This document shows, in pieces, positions 42,038 to 51,591 of a stretch of 64,000 nt of DNA. The notes under the pieces were generated by a model. That model did no database searches and was not told where the DNA came from. It saw nothing but the letters and a program-made list of their open reading frames with translations. Made by a program: the position numbers and the translations under genes. Each line of letters starts with the position of its first letter. Within the stretch, counting starts at the first letter, position 1. This DNA is from Halorubellus sp034808145 (GTDB taxonomy: Archaea; Halobacteriota; Halobacteria; Halobacteriales; Natrialbaceae), in the NCBI RefSeq assembly GCF_034808145.1, contig NZ_JAXHGM010000007.1, forward strand, positions 62,001-126,000, in the 5' to 3' direction.

Positions 42038-42475
42038 TCAGAGCGCGAGGACGCCGCCGGCGAGGAGGAACAGCGCGCCGGTCACCGCGAGGGCGGGCAC
42101 GAGGAAGCGGTACATCGCCTGGAAGCCCGGGTCCGGTAGCTCCCCCGACTCCGGGTGGTTCGGTGGGACCGAGACCGCGACGGACGCGCCCTCGCGGTAC
42201 TCGCTGGGGACTCCCGGCTCGCCGGGTCCGTCCTCGTCGAGCGAGTTCGGGTGAATCACGTCGAGCCCCTCGTACGGACGGCCGTCGTACCGGTACTCGT
42301 ACTCGACGGCGACGGCGTGGTCGGCGTTCATCGCACCCGAATCGACGACCTCGGCGTCGACGACCGTCGCCCGGACGTCCTCGCCGGTCTCCCTGAGCTC
42401 CCGCGACCAAATCGAGGCCGTCACGACCAGGAGTATCACGCCGACTGTCGCGACGAGGAGACCGACAGAGACCAT
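42038..42475 (-). CDS. DUF3592 membrane protein
   Basis: 145 residues from MVSVGLLVATVGVILLVVTA; the 120-codon in-frame extension upstream is antisense to rpa and rejected. Two transmembrane helices (2-22 and about 122-143) flank an extracellular domain with VRATVVDAEVVDSG, VAVEYEYRYDGRPYEGLDVI and YREGASVAVSVPPNHPESGE, the DUF3592 pattern. TATA-like GACTTTGAAAC about 27 bp upstream. Divergent from rpa, so the 100-bp spacer holds two promoters. Function unknown. Confidence 0.83.
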   Translation of the reverse strand: MVSVGLLVATVGVILLVVTASIWSRELRETGEDVRATVVDAEVVDSGAMNADHAVAVEYEYRYDGRPYEGLDVIHPNSLDEDGPGEPGVPSEYREGASVAVSVPPNHPESGELPDPGFQAMYRFLVPALAVTGALFLLAGGVLAL

Positions 42476-42542
42476 GACTGGTGCGTCGACCGGCCGTTTC
42501 AAAGTCGTTCGGGTTCCTGACGGTCTCACGCGCCCCCACGAA

Positions 42543-42553
42543 CTCTTTTTAAC
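42543..42553 (+). promoter_or_regulatory. TATA box of the rpa operon
   Basis: CTCTTTTTAAC 23-33 bp before the rpa ATG, clear against a G+C-rich background. The only strong promoter seen for the three-gene rpa operon. Confidence 0.6.
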
Positions 42554-42575
42554 GCAGGAGGGCGAAGGCGCGTTC

Positions 42576-43853
42576 ATGAGTCTCGACGACCGCGCCGAGG
42601 AGCTCGCCTCCGACCTCGGTGTCGACAAACAGGAGGTCAAAGAGGACCTCGAGAACCTGGTGTCGTACAGCGTGCCGATGGACGAAGCCGTGCAGAGCCT
42701 CCGCCGGAAGTACGGCGACGGCTCGAGCGGCGGCGGGAGCTCGTCGCCGACGACGATGGACGTCGCGGACGTGACGACCGAGAGCGGGAACGTCACGCTC
42801 ACTGGGCGCGTCCTGATGATCGGGCGACGGTCCATCCGCTATCAGGGCGAGGACCAGACCATCTTCGAGGGCGAGTTCGCGGACGCCACGGGCACCATCG
42901 ACTTCACCGCGTGGAACGACTTCGGGCTGGAGACCGGTGACACGCTCCAGGTCGGGAACGCGGGCGTCCGCGAGTGGGACGGCGAGCCGGAACTGAACCT
43001 CGGCGAGTCCACGAGCGTCAGCAAGCTCGAGGACGCGCTCGAGGTGCCCTACGACGTCGGTGGGGACCGCACGGTCCGTGACCTGTCGCCGGGCGACCGC
43101 GGGCGGAACGTCGAGGTCACCATCGAGGAGGTCGAGCGCCGCACCATCGACGGCCGCGACGGCGAGACGGACATCCTCAGTGGCGTGCTCGCGGACGAGA
43201 CCGGCCGGCTGCCGTTCACGGACTGGACGGCGACGCCCGCCATCGAGAACGGTGGGAGCGTCCGCATCGAGAACGCGTACGTCCGCGAGTACCGCGGCGT
43301 CCCGGAGCTGAACGTCAGCGAGTTCTCGACGGTCACCGAGCTCGACCGCGACATCGAGGTCGGTGACGCGGTCGCGGCCGAGCGCATCTTCGATGCGGTC
43401 GTCGGCGGCGGCGTGTACGACGTCGAGGTGACGGGGAACCTCATCGAGGTCCGGGACGGCTCCGGGCTCATCCAGCGCTGCCCCGAGTGCAACCGCGTCG
43501 CGCAGAACGGCCAGTGCCGGAGTCACGGCGAGGTCGACGCGGAGGACGACATGCGCGTGAAGGCGATCCTCGACGACGGGACGGCGACGACGACGGTGGT
43601 CCTCGACCGAGAGCTGAGCGAGCGCGTGTACGGCGGGACCCTGGAGGAGGCGAAGGACCAGGCGCGGGAGGCGATGGACCAGGAGGTCGTCGCGGACAGC
43701 ATCCGCGAGGAGATCGTCGGGCCGGAGTTCCGCGTTCGCGGACATCTGTCCGTCGACGAGTACGGTGGGAACCTGGACGCGAGCACGTTCGAGCGCGTTG
43801 AGGACGACCCGGCGGAGCGTGCGCGGGCGTTCCTCGCGGAGGTGGACGCATGA
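42576..43853 (+). CDS. rpa: Replication protein A (RPA1-type) single-stranded DNA-binding protein
   Basis: 425 residues from MSLDDRAEELASDLGVDKQE. Coats single-stranded DNA in replication and repair. An N-terminal helical domain (1-50) is followed by OB-fold 1 (about 62-160, GNVTLTGRVLMIGRRSIRYQ), OB-fold 2 (about 172-265, RNVEVTIEEVERRTIDGRDG) and OB-fold 3 interrupted by a zinc finger (RCPECNRVAQNGQCRSHGE). The start is fixed by the TATA box; 34 codons upstream in frame are dropped. It overlaps rpap by ATGA. Order rpa-rpap-phosphoesterase matches the Haloferax rpa1 operon as I recall it. Confidence 0.92.
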   Translation: MSLDDRAEELASDLGVDKQEVKEDLENLVSYSVPMDEAVQSLRRKYGDGSSGGGSSSPTTMDVADVTTESGNVTLTGRVLMIGRRSIRYQGEDQTIFEGEFADATGTIDFTAWNDFGLETGDTLQVGNAGVREWDGEPELNLGESTSVSKLEDALEVPYDVGGDRTVRDLSPGDRGRNVEVTIEEVERRTIDGRDGETDILSGVLADETGRLPFTDWTATPAIENGGSVRIENAYVREYRGVPELNVSEFSTVTELDRDIEVGDAVAAERIFDAVVGGGVYDVEVTGNLIEVRDGSGLIQRCPECNRVAQNGQCRSHGEVDAEDDMRVKAILDDGTATTTVVLDRELSERVYGGTLEEAKDQAREAMDQEVVADSIREEIVGPEFRVRGHLSVDEYGGNLDASTFERVEDDPAERARAFLAEVDA

Positions 43854-45622
43854 CGGAGCTTCCCGGGAACCGCGAGACCGCGTATCGCGTGTTCGCCGCG
43901 GAGTTCGACGACGCGACCGTCGACTACCAGGAGGGAGAGGAGGAGCGCGCGCCGAACTACGTCGTGACGCCCACCGGAGCGCGTGCGAACCGCCTGTTCG
44001 TCGTCGGCGTCCTCACGGAGATCGAGGACGTGAACGACGACGTGCTGCGGGCGCGCATCGTCGACCCGACGGGCGCGTTCGTCGTCTACGCGGGCCAGTA
44101 CCAGCCCGACGAGATGGCGGCTCTGGAGCGGTTGGACCCGCCGGCGTTCGTCGCGGTGACGGGGAAGGCGCGGACGTTCTCGCCGGACGACTCGGACCGC
44201 GTGTTCACGAGCATCCGGCCGGAGAGCATCAACACGGTCGACGCGGAGACCCGCGACCGCTGGGTGGTCCGGACCGCCGAGCACACCGTCAAGCGCGTCG
44301 GGACGCTCGCGGCGGCCGCGGGCCACGACGCTACCGGCGAGGACCTCCGGGAGATGCTCGAGTCACAGGGAGTACCGGCGCCGACGGCGTCGGGCGTCTC
44401 GCTCGCGCTCGAGCACTACGGGACGACGCCCGCGTACCTCGCCGGCGTCCGCGAACTCGCGGTGGACGCGGCCGAGGTGGTCGCGGGAGACCGCGACGAG
44501 GTCGACGCGTACGACCGGTCGCCGAGCGACGCGGGCGACGGCACGCACTCGTACGCCGACCTCGCCGGTGAACTCGTCGACGACGGGGCCGCGGCGAGTG
44601 CGCGCCCCGACCAGCCGGCTGCCGCCGAGACCGCCACGCCAACTGGTGAGGACGCTGCACCCGAACCGACCGACGAGACGGACGCGCCGAGCGCCGGCGA
44701 GGCCGTCGACGCGGACGCCACGACGGACACCGCCGCCGAGGACGCCGACACCGACGCCGACACGGCCGCTGACACCGAGACGGCTACCGAAACCGAGACA
44801 GCCACCGACACTGAGCCGGCCGACGACGGGGACACCACCGGAGAGGTCGCGGCCGACGCGACCACGGATACGACCGCCGACGCCGAACCGAGCGGAGACG
44901 CCGGAACGGGCGACGAGGAGTCCGGGACGGCCACGGCCGCCGTGGACGACGCGAGCGACGACGACGGTGACCACGAGGACGCGGCCGCTGACGCTGGCGA
45001 CGACGACGCGGTTGACGAGGCCGCCGACGCTGGCGACGAAGACGCAACTGGCGGTGACGACGCGGCGGGCGGCGACGACGTGACCGGCGATGAGGCTGGC
45101 GACGAGAGCGTCGGCGACTTCGAGCCGGGGTCGCTCGGTGGCGACTCCGAGGCGACGAGCGACCAGATGTACGAGTTCGACGAGGAGGAGCGCCAGGAGA
45201 TCGAGGACGAGTACGGGACGGAGTTCGCCTCGGGGAACGACGTCCCGGAGCCCGAGGAGAGCGACCTCGACGCGCCGGACCCGGAGGCGGTCGCCGGTGA
45301 CGCCGACGCGGATTCGGACGCGGTCGAGACGACGGAGGCGGACGCGAGCGACGACGCGGACGAGGTCGACGACGGTGCGGCTGCGGACGACAGCGAGCCC
45401 ACGGCGGACGACGAGCCCGTCGAGGACGTCGACGTGGACGCGTTCGTGATGGACGCGATGCGCGACATGGACGACGGCGACGGCGTCGACCGCGGCGCAC
45501 TCCTCGACCGCGTCGCCGACGAGACCGGCGCCGACGCCGATGCCGTCGAGGACGCCATCCAGGACGCGCTGATGGGCGGACAGTGCTACGAGCCCGACGA
45601 CGACGTCCTGAAGCCCATCTGA
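43850..45622 (+). CDS. rpap: RPA-associated protein RPAP (COG3390) with giant acidic linker
   Basis: 590 residues. ATG overlaps the rpa stop (ATGA) and has a perfect GGAGGTG ribosome-binding site. Residues 1-125 form an OB-fold (NRLFVVGVLTEIEDVNDDVL, VVYAGQYQPDEMAALERLDP). Helical residues 125-225 follow. About 245-520 is a very acidic, low-complexity Asp/Thr/Ala/Glu linker. The last 65 residues are a winged-helix-like tail (DVDAFVMDAMRDMDDGDGVD, DALMGGQCYEPDDDVLKPI). In Haloferax each RPAP binds only its own RPA and acts with it in ssDNA binding. The linker is an extreme halophile-type spacer. Confidence 0.9.
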   Translation: MTELPGNRETAYRVFAAEFDDATVDYQEGEEERAPNYVVTPTGARANRLFVVGVLTEIEDVNDDVLRARIVDPTGAFVVYAGQYQPDEMAALERLDPPAFVAVTGKARTFSPDDSDRVFTSIRPESINTVDAETRDRWVVRTAEHTVKRVGTLAAAAGHDATGEDLREMLESQGVPAPTASGVSLALEHYGTTPAYLAGVRELAVDAAEVVAGDRDEVDAYDRSPSDAGDGTHSYADLAGELVDDGAAASARPDQPAAAETATPTGEDAAPEPTDETDAPSAGEAVDADATTDTAAEDADTDADTAADTETATETETATDTEPADDGDTTGEVAADATTDTTADAEPSGDAGTGDEESGTATAAVDDASDDDGDHEDAAADAGDDDAVDEAADAGDEDATGGDDAAGGDDVTGDEAGDESVGDFEPGSLGGDSEATSDQMYEFDEEERQEIEDEYGTEFASGNDVPEPEESDLDAPDPEAVAGDADADSDAVETTEADASDDADEVDDGAAADDSEPTADDEPVEDVDVDAFVMDAMRDMDDGDGVDRGALLDRVADETGADADAVEDAIQDALMGGQCYEPDDDVLKPI

Positions 45623-45627
45623 CGGCG

Positions 45628-46455
45628 ATGGGGCGCGACGCGGACGGCGACGCGGAGCAGCAGACCGACACCACGCGGACGGACTCGCCGGCGACCCCGC
45701 CGGTGACCGCGGTCGAGCCGGTCCCCGGTGAACCGGCGGCGGTCGTCGACGCCGACGGCAGGCGCGTGCTCGCCGTCGCGGACGTCCACGCCGGCATCGA
45801 GTCCGCGCTCCGCGACGAGCGCGGCGTGAACCTCGACTCGAACGCCGACGAGCGACGCGAGCGCCTGCAGGCGCTCGTCGCCGACACCGCGGCGACGGAA
45901 CTCGTCGTCGTCGGCGACCTCATGCACTCCATCGGCGGTCCCGGTGGCGCCGAACGCGGCGAGATCGAGGTGCTCGTCGAGTCCATCGGCGTTCCGGTGA
46001 CGGTCGTGAAGGGGAATCACGACGGCGACCTCGGCGAGTGGGCGGCGGTCGACGTCACCGATGCTACCGGCGTCCGAATCGGCGACGTCGGGTTCGCGCA
46101 CGGTCACACGTGGCCAGCGCCCGACGTCCTCCGCGCCGACGTCGTCTGCGTCGGCCACGAGCACCCGCAGGTCCGCCTCACCGACGAGGTCGGCGGCCGT
46201 CGCGTCGAACGCGTCTGGCTCCGCGGGGGCCTCGACCCGGCGGCGTTCACCGACCGGTACGAGGCCGACGAGCTCCCCGACGCCACCGCGGCCGGCGACC
46301 TCGTCGTCTTCCCCGCGTTCAATGACCGCGCCGGCGGCACGTGGACGAACGTCGACGGCCGCGGGTTCCTCTCGCCGTTCCTCCCCGACGCCCTCCGCGA
46401 CGGCCAGGCGTACCTCCTCGACGGGACCCGCCTCGGTCGCTACGACCACATCTGA
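45628..46455 (+). CDS. rpe: Calcineurin-like metallophosphoesterase of the rpa operon (RPE)
   Basis: 275 residues from MGRDADGDAEQQTDTTRTDS, 5 nt after rpap. Metal ligands: VLAVADVHAGIESAL (D-x-H), ELVVVGDLMHSIGGPG (GD), VTVVKGNHDGDL (GNHD), GFAHGHTWP (GH) and VCVGHEHPQVRL (GHxH). All five calcineurin motifs are present. RPE is named for its place in the rpa1 operon; its substrate is unknown, with nucleic acid or cyclic nucleotide the likely options. The N-terminus before residue 45 is disordered. Confidence 0.9.
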   Translation: MGRDADGDAEQQTDTTRTDSPATPPVTAVEPVPGEPAAVVDADGRRVLAVADVHAGIESALRDERGVNLDSNADERRERLQALVADTAATELVVVGDLMHSIGGPGGAERGEIEVLVESIGVPVTVVKGNHDGDLGEWAAVDVTDATGVRIGDVGFAHGHTWPAPDVLRADVVCVGHEHPQVRLTDEVGGRRVERVWLRGGLDPAAFTDRYEADELPDATAAGDLVVFPAFNDRAGGTWTNVDGRGFLSPFLPDALRDGQAYLLDGTRLGRYDHI

Positions 46456-46483
46456 CCGAGCGCTCGACGCGCGCCGTCCTCGT

Positions 46484-48403
46484 TCAGTCGTCCTCGTCGA
46501 CGCCGTCGACGTGTTCGAATGAGTCGCCGCCGTCGCCGACGGTCGGCGTGGAGTCGACGCCGCGTTCCCGAGGGAGGTCCGTGCGGACCGCGGCGAGCTC
46601 CGACTCGAGCGTCGCGACGCGATCGCGGAGTTCGCGCATCTCGGTGCGGAGCGCCGCGAGTTCGCGAGCCGGTACCTCGACGGTCGTCGCATCCGCCGTC
46701 GCGGCCGTCGGAGCGTCGGCCGACGCCTGGTCGGCTGCTACCGTGTCGTCGGTCGCGTCGGCCGCCACAGGGTCGTCGGTCGCGTCGTCGTCGACCGCGA
46801 GGTCGAGTAGCGGGTCGTGGCCGTCGTCGTCGGTGTGGTCGCCGTCGTCATCCGCTCCGGTGGCGTCAGCGTCGACGAACGTGGCTTCGGCCGCGTCCGC
46901 GGTGAAGTCGAACGGCGCTTCGTCCGCCGACGCCGTCGACGCGTCGACGCCCGCTCCGTCGTCAGCGGACGCCAGACCGTCGTCTGCGGATGCCGTTCCG
47001 TCGTCTGCAGTCACGTCGGCGTCCTCCGTGACGTCGGCGGCGAAGTCCAGTTCGGTGCCGTCCGTGGCGTCGGCGTCGTCGAACGAGAACGACTCGTCGT
47101 CGCCGTCGACGCTCGCGGGCACGAACCCGTCGGCGCCGTCGTCGTCGAACGCGTCGTCGCCCGCGACGAGGTCGTCGATGCTCGGCTCCTCGCTCGTATC
47201 CACGCCCGGGAGTTCGAGCTCGCGGAGCTCGTCCTCCAGCGCGTCCGTGTCGGTCTCCTGCTCGAACTCCGCCTGGAGCTCCGAGAACCGCTCCCCGTCC
47301 GCGTTCAGGACGACCTCGACGTCCTCGTCGTCCGGTTCGATGGAGACCTCCTCGGTGCCCTCGCGGGCCGCGGTCTCGGTCTCCTCCTCGGGTTCCGCGC
47401 CGATACCGGTCGCGTCCTCGCGGTCGCCGACGAGCGGCGACACTAAAGCGTCAGTCACCTGCTCGCGGTCCGTGAGCGCGCTCAACACCGCGTCGGTCCC
47501 GAGCGGCGTCTCCACGACCGCGTCCACGGTCGCGCGCTCCGCGTCGCCCGTGATGCGTCGCGCGACCACCTGGAACGCGTTCGCGAGCTCCTGCAGGAGG
47601 AGCGCGCCACCGCCGCCGTGATGCGTATCAGTGAGTGCCGCACGGAGGTAGACGTGGTTCTCGCCGACCACGTCCCGCCCACGGCCGCGGTCGCCGTCGG
47701 CGTCGACCTCGTCGTCGACGAGGTCGTCAAGGTCCGCGTGCGTCGGCGCGGCGATACGTCCCGTCCCGCGTCGCTCGACGGGGTACGCCCACGCGTGGTC
47801 GCCCATCGTTCCCGCCGGCTCGGTCACGTCCCCGTCGCGGTTGCCGTCGTCGCCATCGGGGGCCGGAAGCGCGGTCGCCGGTTCCGCGGGCTCCGCTCGC
47901 GCACCGGTCAGGGCCTCCTCGACGTCCGCGCGCAGGTCCTCCAGCGCGCTCGGGCCGACGCTCCGCAGCGAATCGTCGACGGTCGGCAAGCGAACCTCGT
48001 CACCGACGGGGTCGAGCGACGGGGCGTCCGGGTCGGTCGCGACCTTCACGTCCGGCCCCTTCAGGAGCTCGTGGACGCGACTCGGGTCGTCGATCCAGAT
48101 CCCGTACAACGTCACGACCGGTCGCTCCGGGTCCAGTCGCGTGGTGAACGTCACGCGGCCGTCCTCGAACGCGGTCCACTGGTCCGCCCCGAAGTCCGCG
48201 TGAACGCCGACGCGATCCGGGTCGACCGCCGTCGGGAGACGGTCGACGACGCGGACGCCGACGGGGTCCTCCCGCTCGCTTCGAATCTCGAACTTCAGTG
48301 CCGGCAGCGCGAGCGTGTCGAGGTCCAGTCCCTTCCGGACGGTCACCCCGTCACTGGTGGCGTCGACCGTATGGTCGCCGTACCAGCCGGCTGACGCGTG
48401 CAT
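46484..48403 (-). CDS. Large acidic haloarchaeal protein of unknown function
   Basis: 639 residues. Residues 1-130 form a beta-rich domain (SDGVTVRKGLDLDTLALPAL, VVDRLPTAVDPDRVGVHADF, PVVTLYGIWIDDPSRVHELL). A middle region around 240-335 is helical and better conserved in style (LLLQELANAFQVVARRITGD, DAVLSALTDREQVTDALVSP). About 340-590 is highly acidic and repetitive (TADDGTASADDGLASADDGA). The end has a coiled coil (LAALRTEMRELRDRVATLES). No signal peptide or catalytic motif. The layout suggests a DNA- or membrane-proximal scaffold. Convergent with the rpa operon. Confidence 0.75.
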   Translation of the reverse strand: MHASAGWYGDHTVDATSDGVTVRKGLDLDTLALPALKFEIRSEREDPVGVRVVDRLPTAVDPDRVGVHADFGADQWTAFEDGRVTFTTRLDPERPVVTLYGIWIDDPSRVHELLKGPDVKVATDPDAPSLDPVGDEVRLPTVDDSLRSVGPSALEDLRADVEEALTGARAEPAEPATALPAPDGDDGNRDGDVTEPAGTMGDHAWAYPVERRGTGRIAAPTHADLDDLVDDEVDADGDRGRGRDVVGENHVYLRAALTDTHHGGGGALLLQELANAFQVVARRITGDAERATVDAVVETPLGTDAVLSALTDREQVTDALVSPLVGDREDATGIGAEPEEETETAAREGTEEVSIEPDDEDVEVVLNADGERFSELQAEFEQETDTDALEDELRELELPGVDTSEEPSIDDLVAGDDAFDDDGADGFVPASVDGDDESFSFDDADATDGTELDFAADVTEDADVTADDGTASADDGLASADDGAGVDASTASADEAPFDFTADAAEATFVDADATGADDDGDHTDDDGHDPLLDLAVDDDATDDPVAADATDDTVAADQASADAPTAATADATTVEVPARELAALRTEMRELRDRVATLESELAAVRTDLPRERGVDSTPTVGDGGDSFEHVDGVDEDD

Positions 48404-48677
48404 GAATACTCATTCGGGGATACACTGGCATAGGACTGCCGCTCAGTTGAATCCAAGCCCTGGTTGAAACCAATGGTTATCTGGTAGGGTCGAAAGCATG
48501 AACTCACATGGCGCCGTTCCGACCACTCTCCGGCCCGTTTCGAACCACCTACCGGCGCGATGGTAACGTGCCCTTGAACGGCTAGCCCCGTCCGCTCGGC
48601 TCGTTCAAGCGCTACCTGAAGCCCGCGAGCGCCGAACGGGCGCGGGGCTTATGCTCGCGGCGTCGCTAGACCCGTCG
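48404..48677. other. 274-bp divergent promoter region with inverted repeat
   Basis: Lies between the acidic-protein gene and lhr. Contains an 8-bp inverted repeat CTTGAACG/CGTTCAAG (48573-48580 and 48602-48609). A TATA-like GCTTATGC (48647-48654) lies about 27 bp before the Lhr ATG at 48678. No ORF seen. Confidence 0.55.
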
Positions 48678-51566
48678 ATGACAGCACGCGGCGAGACGGC
48701 GTTCGGCGCGCTCGGTGACGCGGTCCGGGAGGCGCTGACCGAGCGCGGCTTCGCGGAACCGACGGCGACGCAGCGACGGGCCATCCCGCCGATCGCCGCC
48801 GGCGACCACGCGCTCGTCGTCGCCCCCACCGGGACCGGGAAGACCGAGACCGCGATGCTCCCAGTGTTCGACGCCTTGGCGCGAGACCGCGACGTCCACG
48901 GCATCCGGGCGCTGTACGTGACGCCGCTCCGGGCGCTGAACCGCGACATGCGCGACCGCCTGGAGTGGTGGGGCGAGTACCTCGACGTCGACGTCGACGT
49001 CCGCCACGGCGACACCACGGACTACCAGCGCCGCAAGCAGGCGACGGACCCGCCTGACGTGCTCGTGACGACGCCCGAGACCGTGCAGGCGATGCTCACC
49101 GGGTCCCGGCTCCGGGAGGCGCTGTCGGACCTCGAGCACGTCGTCGTGGACGAGGTCCACGAGCTCGCGGCGTCCAAGCGCGGCGCGCAACTCGCCATCG
49201 CGATGGAGCGCCTGCGTGCGCTCGCCGGGGACGTCCAGCGCATCGGGTTGTCCGCGACCGTCGGGGACCCCGACACCGTCGGCGCGTTCCTCACCGGGTC
49301 TCGTCCGTGCGCGGTCCGCGAGGTCGACGTCGGCTCCCAGCTCGACCTGCGCGTGACCGAACCCGAGGTCCGCGACGCGGACGCCGCGCTCGCGGGGCAG
49401 CTCGCGACCACCGAGCGCGTCGCCAGTCACGTCCGCGCCATCCGAGAGCTCGTCGCCGAGCACGAGTCCACGCTGATATTCGTGAACACGCGCCAGACCG
49501 CGGAGGCGCTCGGTTCGCGGTTCACGGAACTGGACTGCCCCATCGGCGTCCACCACGGCAGCCTCTCGAAGGACGCGCGCATCGAGGTCGAGGACGCGTT
49601 CAAGGCCGGCGAGCTCGACGGCCTGCTCTGCACGTCCTCGATGGAGCTGGGTATCGACGTCGGCCGGGTCGACCACGTCGTCCAGTACCAGAGCCCGCGG
49701 CAGGTGACGCGGCTCCTGCAGCGCGTCGGGCGCGCCGGCCACCGCAGTGACCAGGTCTCGAAGGGAACGGTCGTGACGACGCGCGAGGACGACACGTTCG
49801 AGGCCGCAGCCATCGCCCGACGCGCGAAGACCGGGGAGGTCGAGCCCGCGGGCATCCACGAGGGCAGCCTGGACGTCGTCGCGAACCAGCTCCCGGGGCT
49901 CGCGATGGACGGCGACCACGCCGACGGCGGCGCCGACGCCGCCTACGGGCCGAGCACCGTCGGCGAGGAGTCAGGCGGCGTCTCGGCGCGTGCGGCGTAC
50001 GAGCTCGTCACGAGCGCGCAGCCGTTCGCGGACCTCACCGAGGACGCGTTCCGCGAGGTCGTCGAGGAACTGCACTCGAACCGCATCGTGTGGCTGGACG
50101 CGGGCGCGGACCGCATCGAGACCGCGGGCGGCACCCGCCAGTACGTGTACCAGAACCTCTCGATGATACCCGACGAGGAGACGTACGACGTCAACGACGT
50201 CGCCTCGAGCCGCCAGGTCGGGACGCTCGACGAGCGGTTCGTCGTGAACTTCGCCCAGCCCGGGGAGGTGTTCGTGCAGCGCGGCGAGATGTGGCGCATC
50301 GTCGAGGTGGACGACGACGACGGCGAGGTGAACGTCGCGCCCATCGAGGACCCCGCCGGCGAGGTACCGTCGTGGACGGGCTCGGAGATCCCGGTGCCGC
50401 CGGGCGTCGCGGGCGAGGTCGGCGAGATGCGCGCGGTCGCCGGCCCGCAGTTCGAGCGGGGCGCACCCCGCGACGCGGTCGCGACCGAGTTCGCCTCGCG
50501 GTACCCCGTCGACGAGCCGACGGTCGCGAGCGCGCTCGACCAGCTGGAACGCCACGTCGACGCCGACGCCCCGATGCCGACGACCGACCGACTCGTGGTC
50601 GAACAGCACGGCCGCACCGTCGTCGTGAACGCGCCCCTCGGGCACAAGGCGAACGAGACGCTCGGGCGCGTCCTCTCGTCGATGCTCGGCCAACGCACGG
50701 GGTCGTCGGTCGCGCTGGAGACCGACCCCTACAGGATAGAGCTCGAACTCCCGAGCGGCCTCGGGACGCCCGAGGTCGTCGAGGTGCTCGAGTCCACCGA
50801 CCCCGCGCACGTCGAGTCCATTATCGAACTGTCGCTGAAGCGCTCGGACGCGCTGAAGTTCCGGCTCAGTCAGGTCGCGGCGAAGTTCGGCGCGCTCCGC
50901 ACGTGGGAGGGGTCGACCGACGTCAGCCCGCAGTACCTCGTCGCCGCGCTCGAGGACACGCCCGTCTACGACGAGGCCGTCCGCGAGGTCTTCCACGAGG
51001 ACCTCGCCGTCGAGCACGCCGGGGACGTCCTCGACCGCGTCCAGTCGGGGGACATCGCCGTCGAGACCGTCGGCGAACGCACGCCCATCGGGACCGCCGG
51101 GCACTCCTCCGGGAAGGAACTGCTCGCACCGGAGAACGCGGACGCGAGCGTCGTCCAGACCGTCAAGGAACGCCTGCAGGACGACAGGGTCGTGCTCCTG
51201 TGCGTGCACTGCGGCGAGTACAAGAAACGGACGAAGGTCAAGCGGGTGCGCGACCAGCCCGAGTGCGCCGAGTGCGGTTCGACGCGCATCGCCGCGCTCT
51301 CGCCGTGGGACGACGAGACCGTCCCTGCCGTCCGCGCGAGCGAGAAAGACGAGGAGCAGGACGAGCTGACGAAGAAGGCCCACCGCCGCGCGAACCTCGT
51401 CCAATCCCACGGCAAACAGGCCGTCGTCGCACTCAGCGCGCGCGGCGTCGGCCCGCACAACGCCGCGCGCATCATCGGCCAGCTCCGCGAGAACGAGACC
51501 GACTTCTACCGCGACATCCTCGCCCAGGAGAAACAGTTCGCCAGGACGCGGTCGTTCTGGGACTGA
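48678..51566 (+). CDS. lhr: Lhr-type DEAD/DEAH helicase
   Basis: 962 residues from MTARGETAFGALGDAVREAL, 27 bp after GCTTATGC; ATG 48651 is upstream of the expected transcript start. ATP-dependent 3'-5' DNA helicase of the Lhr family. Motif I VVAPTGTGKTETAM; motif II VVDEVHELAASKRG; motif III GLSATVGD; motif V DGLLCTSSMELGIDVGRVDH; motif VI RLLQRVGRAGHRSDQ. The C-terminal half has the Lhr winged-helix and barrel region. A zinc ribbon CVHCGEYKKRT ... CAECG sits at about 845-880, then a helix-hairpin-like tail (GPHNAARIIGQLRENE). Involved in repair in other archaea. Confidence 0.92.
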   Translation: MTARGETAFGALGDAVREALTERGFAEPTATQRRAIPPIAAGDHALVVAPTGTGKTETAMLPVFDALARDRDVHGIRALYVTPLRALNRDMRDRLEWWGEYLDVDVDVRHGDTTDYQRRKQATDPPDVLVTTPETVQAMLTGSRLREALSDLEHVVVDEVHELAASKRGAQLAIAMERLRALAGDVQRIGLSATVGDPDTVGAFLTGSRPCAVREVDVGSQLDLRVTEPEVRDADAALAGQLATTERVASHVRAIRELVAEHESTLIFVNTRQTAEALGSRFTELDCPIGVHHGSLSKDARIEVEDAFKAGELDGLLCTSSMELGIDVGRVDHVVQYQSPRQVTRLLQRVGRAGHRSDQVSKGTVVTTREDDTFEAAAIARRAKTGEVEPAGIHEGSLDVVANQLPGLAMDGDHADGGADAAYGPSTVGEESGGVSARAAYELVTSAQPFADLTEDAFREVVEELHSNRIVWLDAGADRIETAGGTRQYVYQNLSMIPDEETYDVNDVASSRQVGTLDERFVVNFAQPGEVFVQRGEMWRIVEVDDDDGEVNVAPIEDPAGEVPSWTGSEIPVPPGVAGEVGEMRAVAGPQFERGAPRDAVATEFASRYPVDEPTVASALDQLERHVDADAPMPTTDRLVVEQHGRTVVVNAPLGHKANETLGRVLSSMLGQRTGSSVALETDPYRIELELPSGLGTPEVVEVLESTDPAHVESIIELSLKRSDALKFRLSQVAAKFGALRTWEGSTDVSPQYLVAALEDTPVYDEAVREVFHEDLAVEHAGDVLDRVQSGDIAVETVGERTPIGTAGHSSGKELLAPENADASVVQTVKERLQDDRVVLLCVHCGEYKKRTKVKRVRDQPECAECGSTRIAALSPWDDETVPAVRASEKDEEQDELTKKAHRRANLVQSHGKQAVVALSARGVGPHNAARIIGQLRENETDFYRDILAQEKQFARTRSFWD

Positions 51567-51591
51567 CGGCCTGGGAGTCTCCGAGCGGCGC

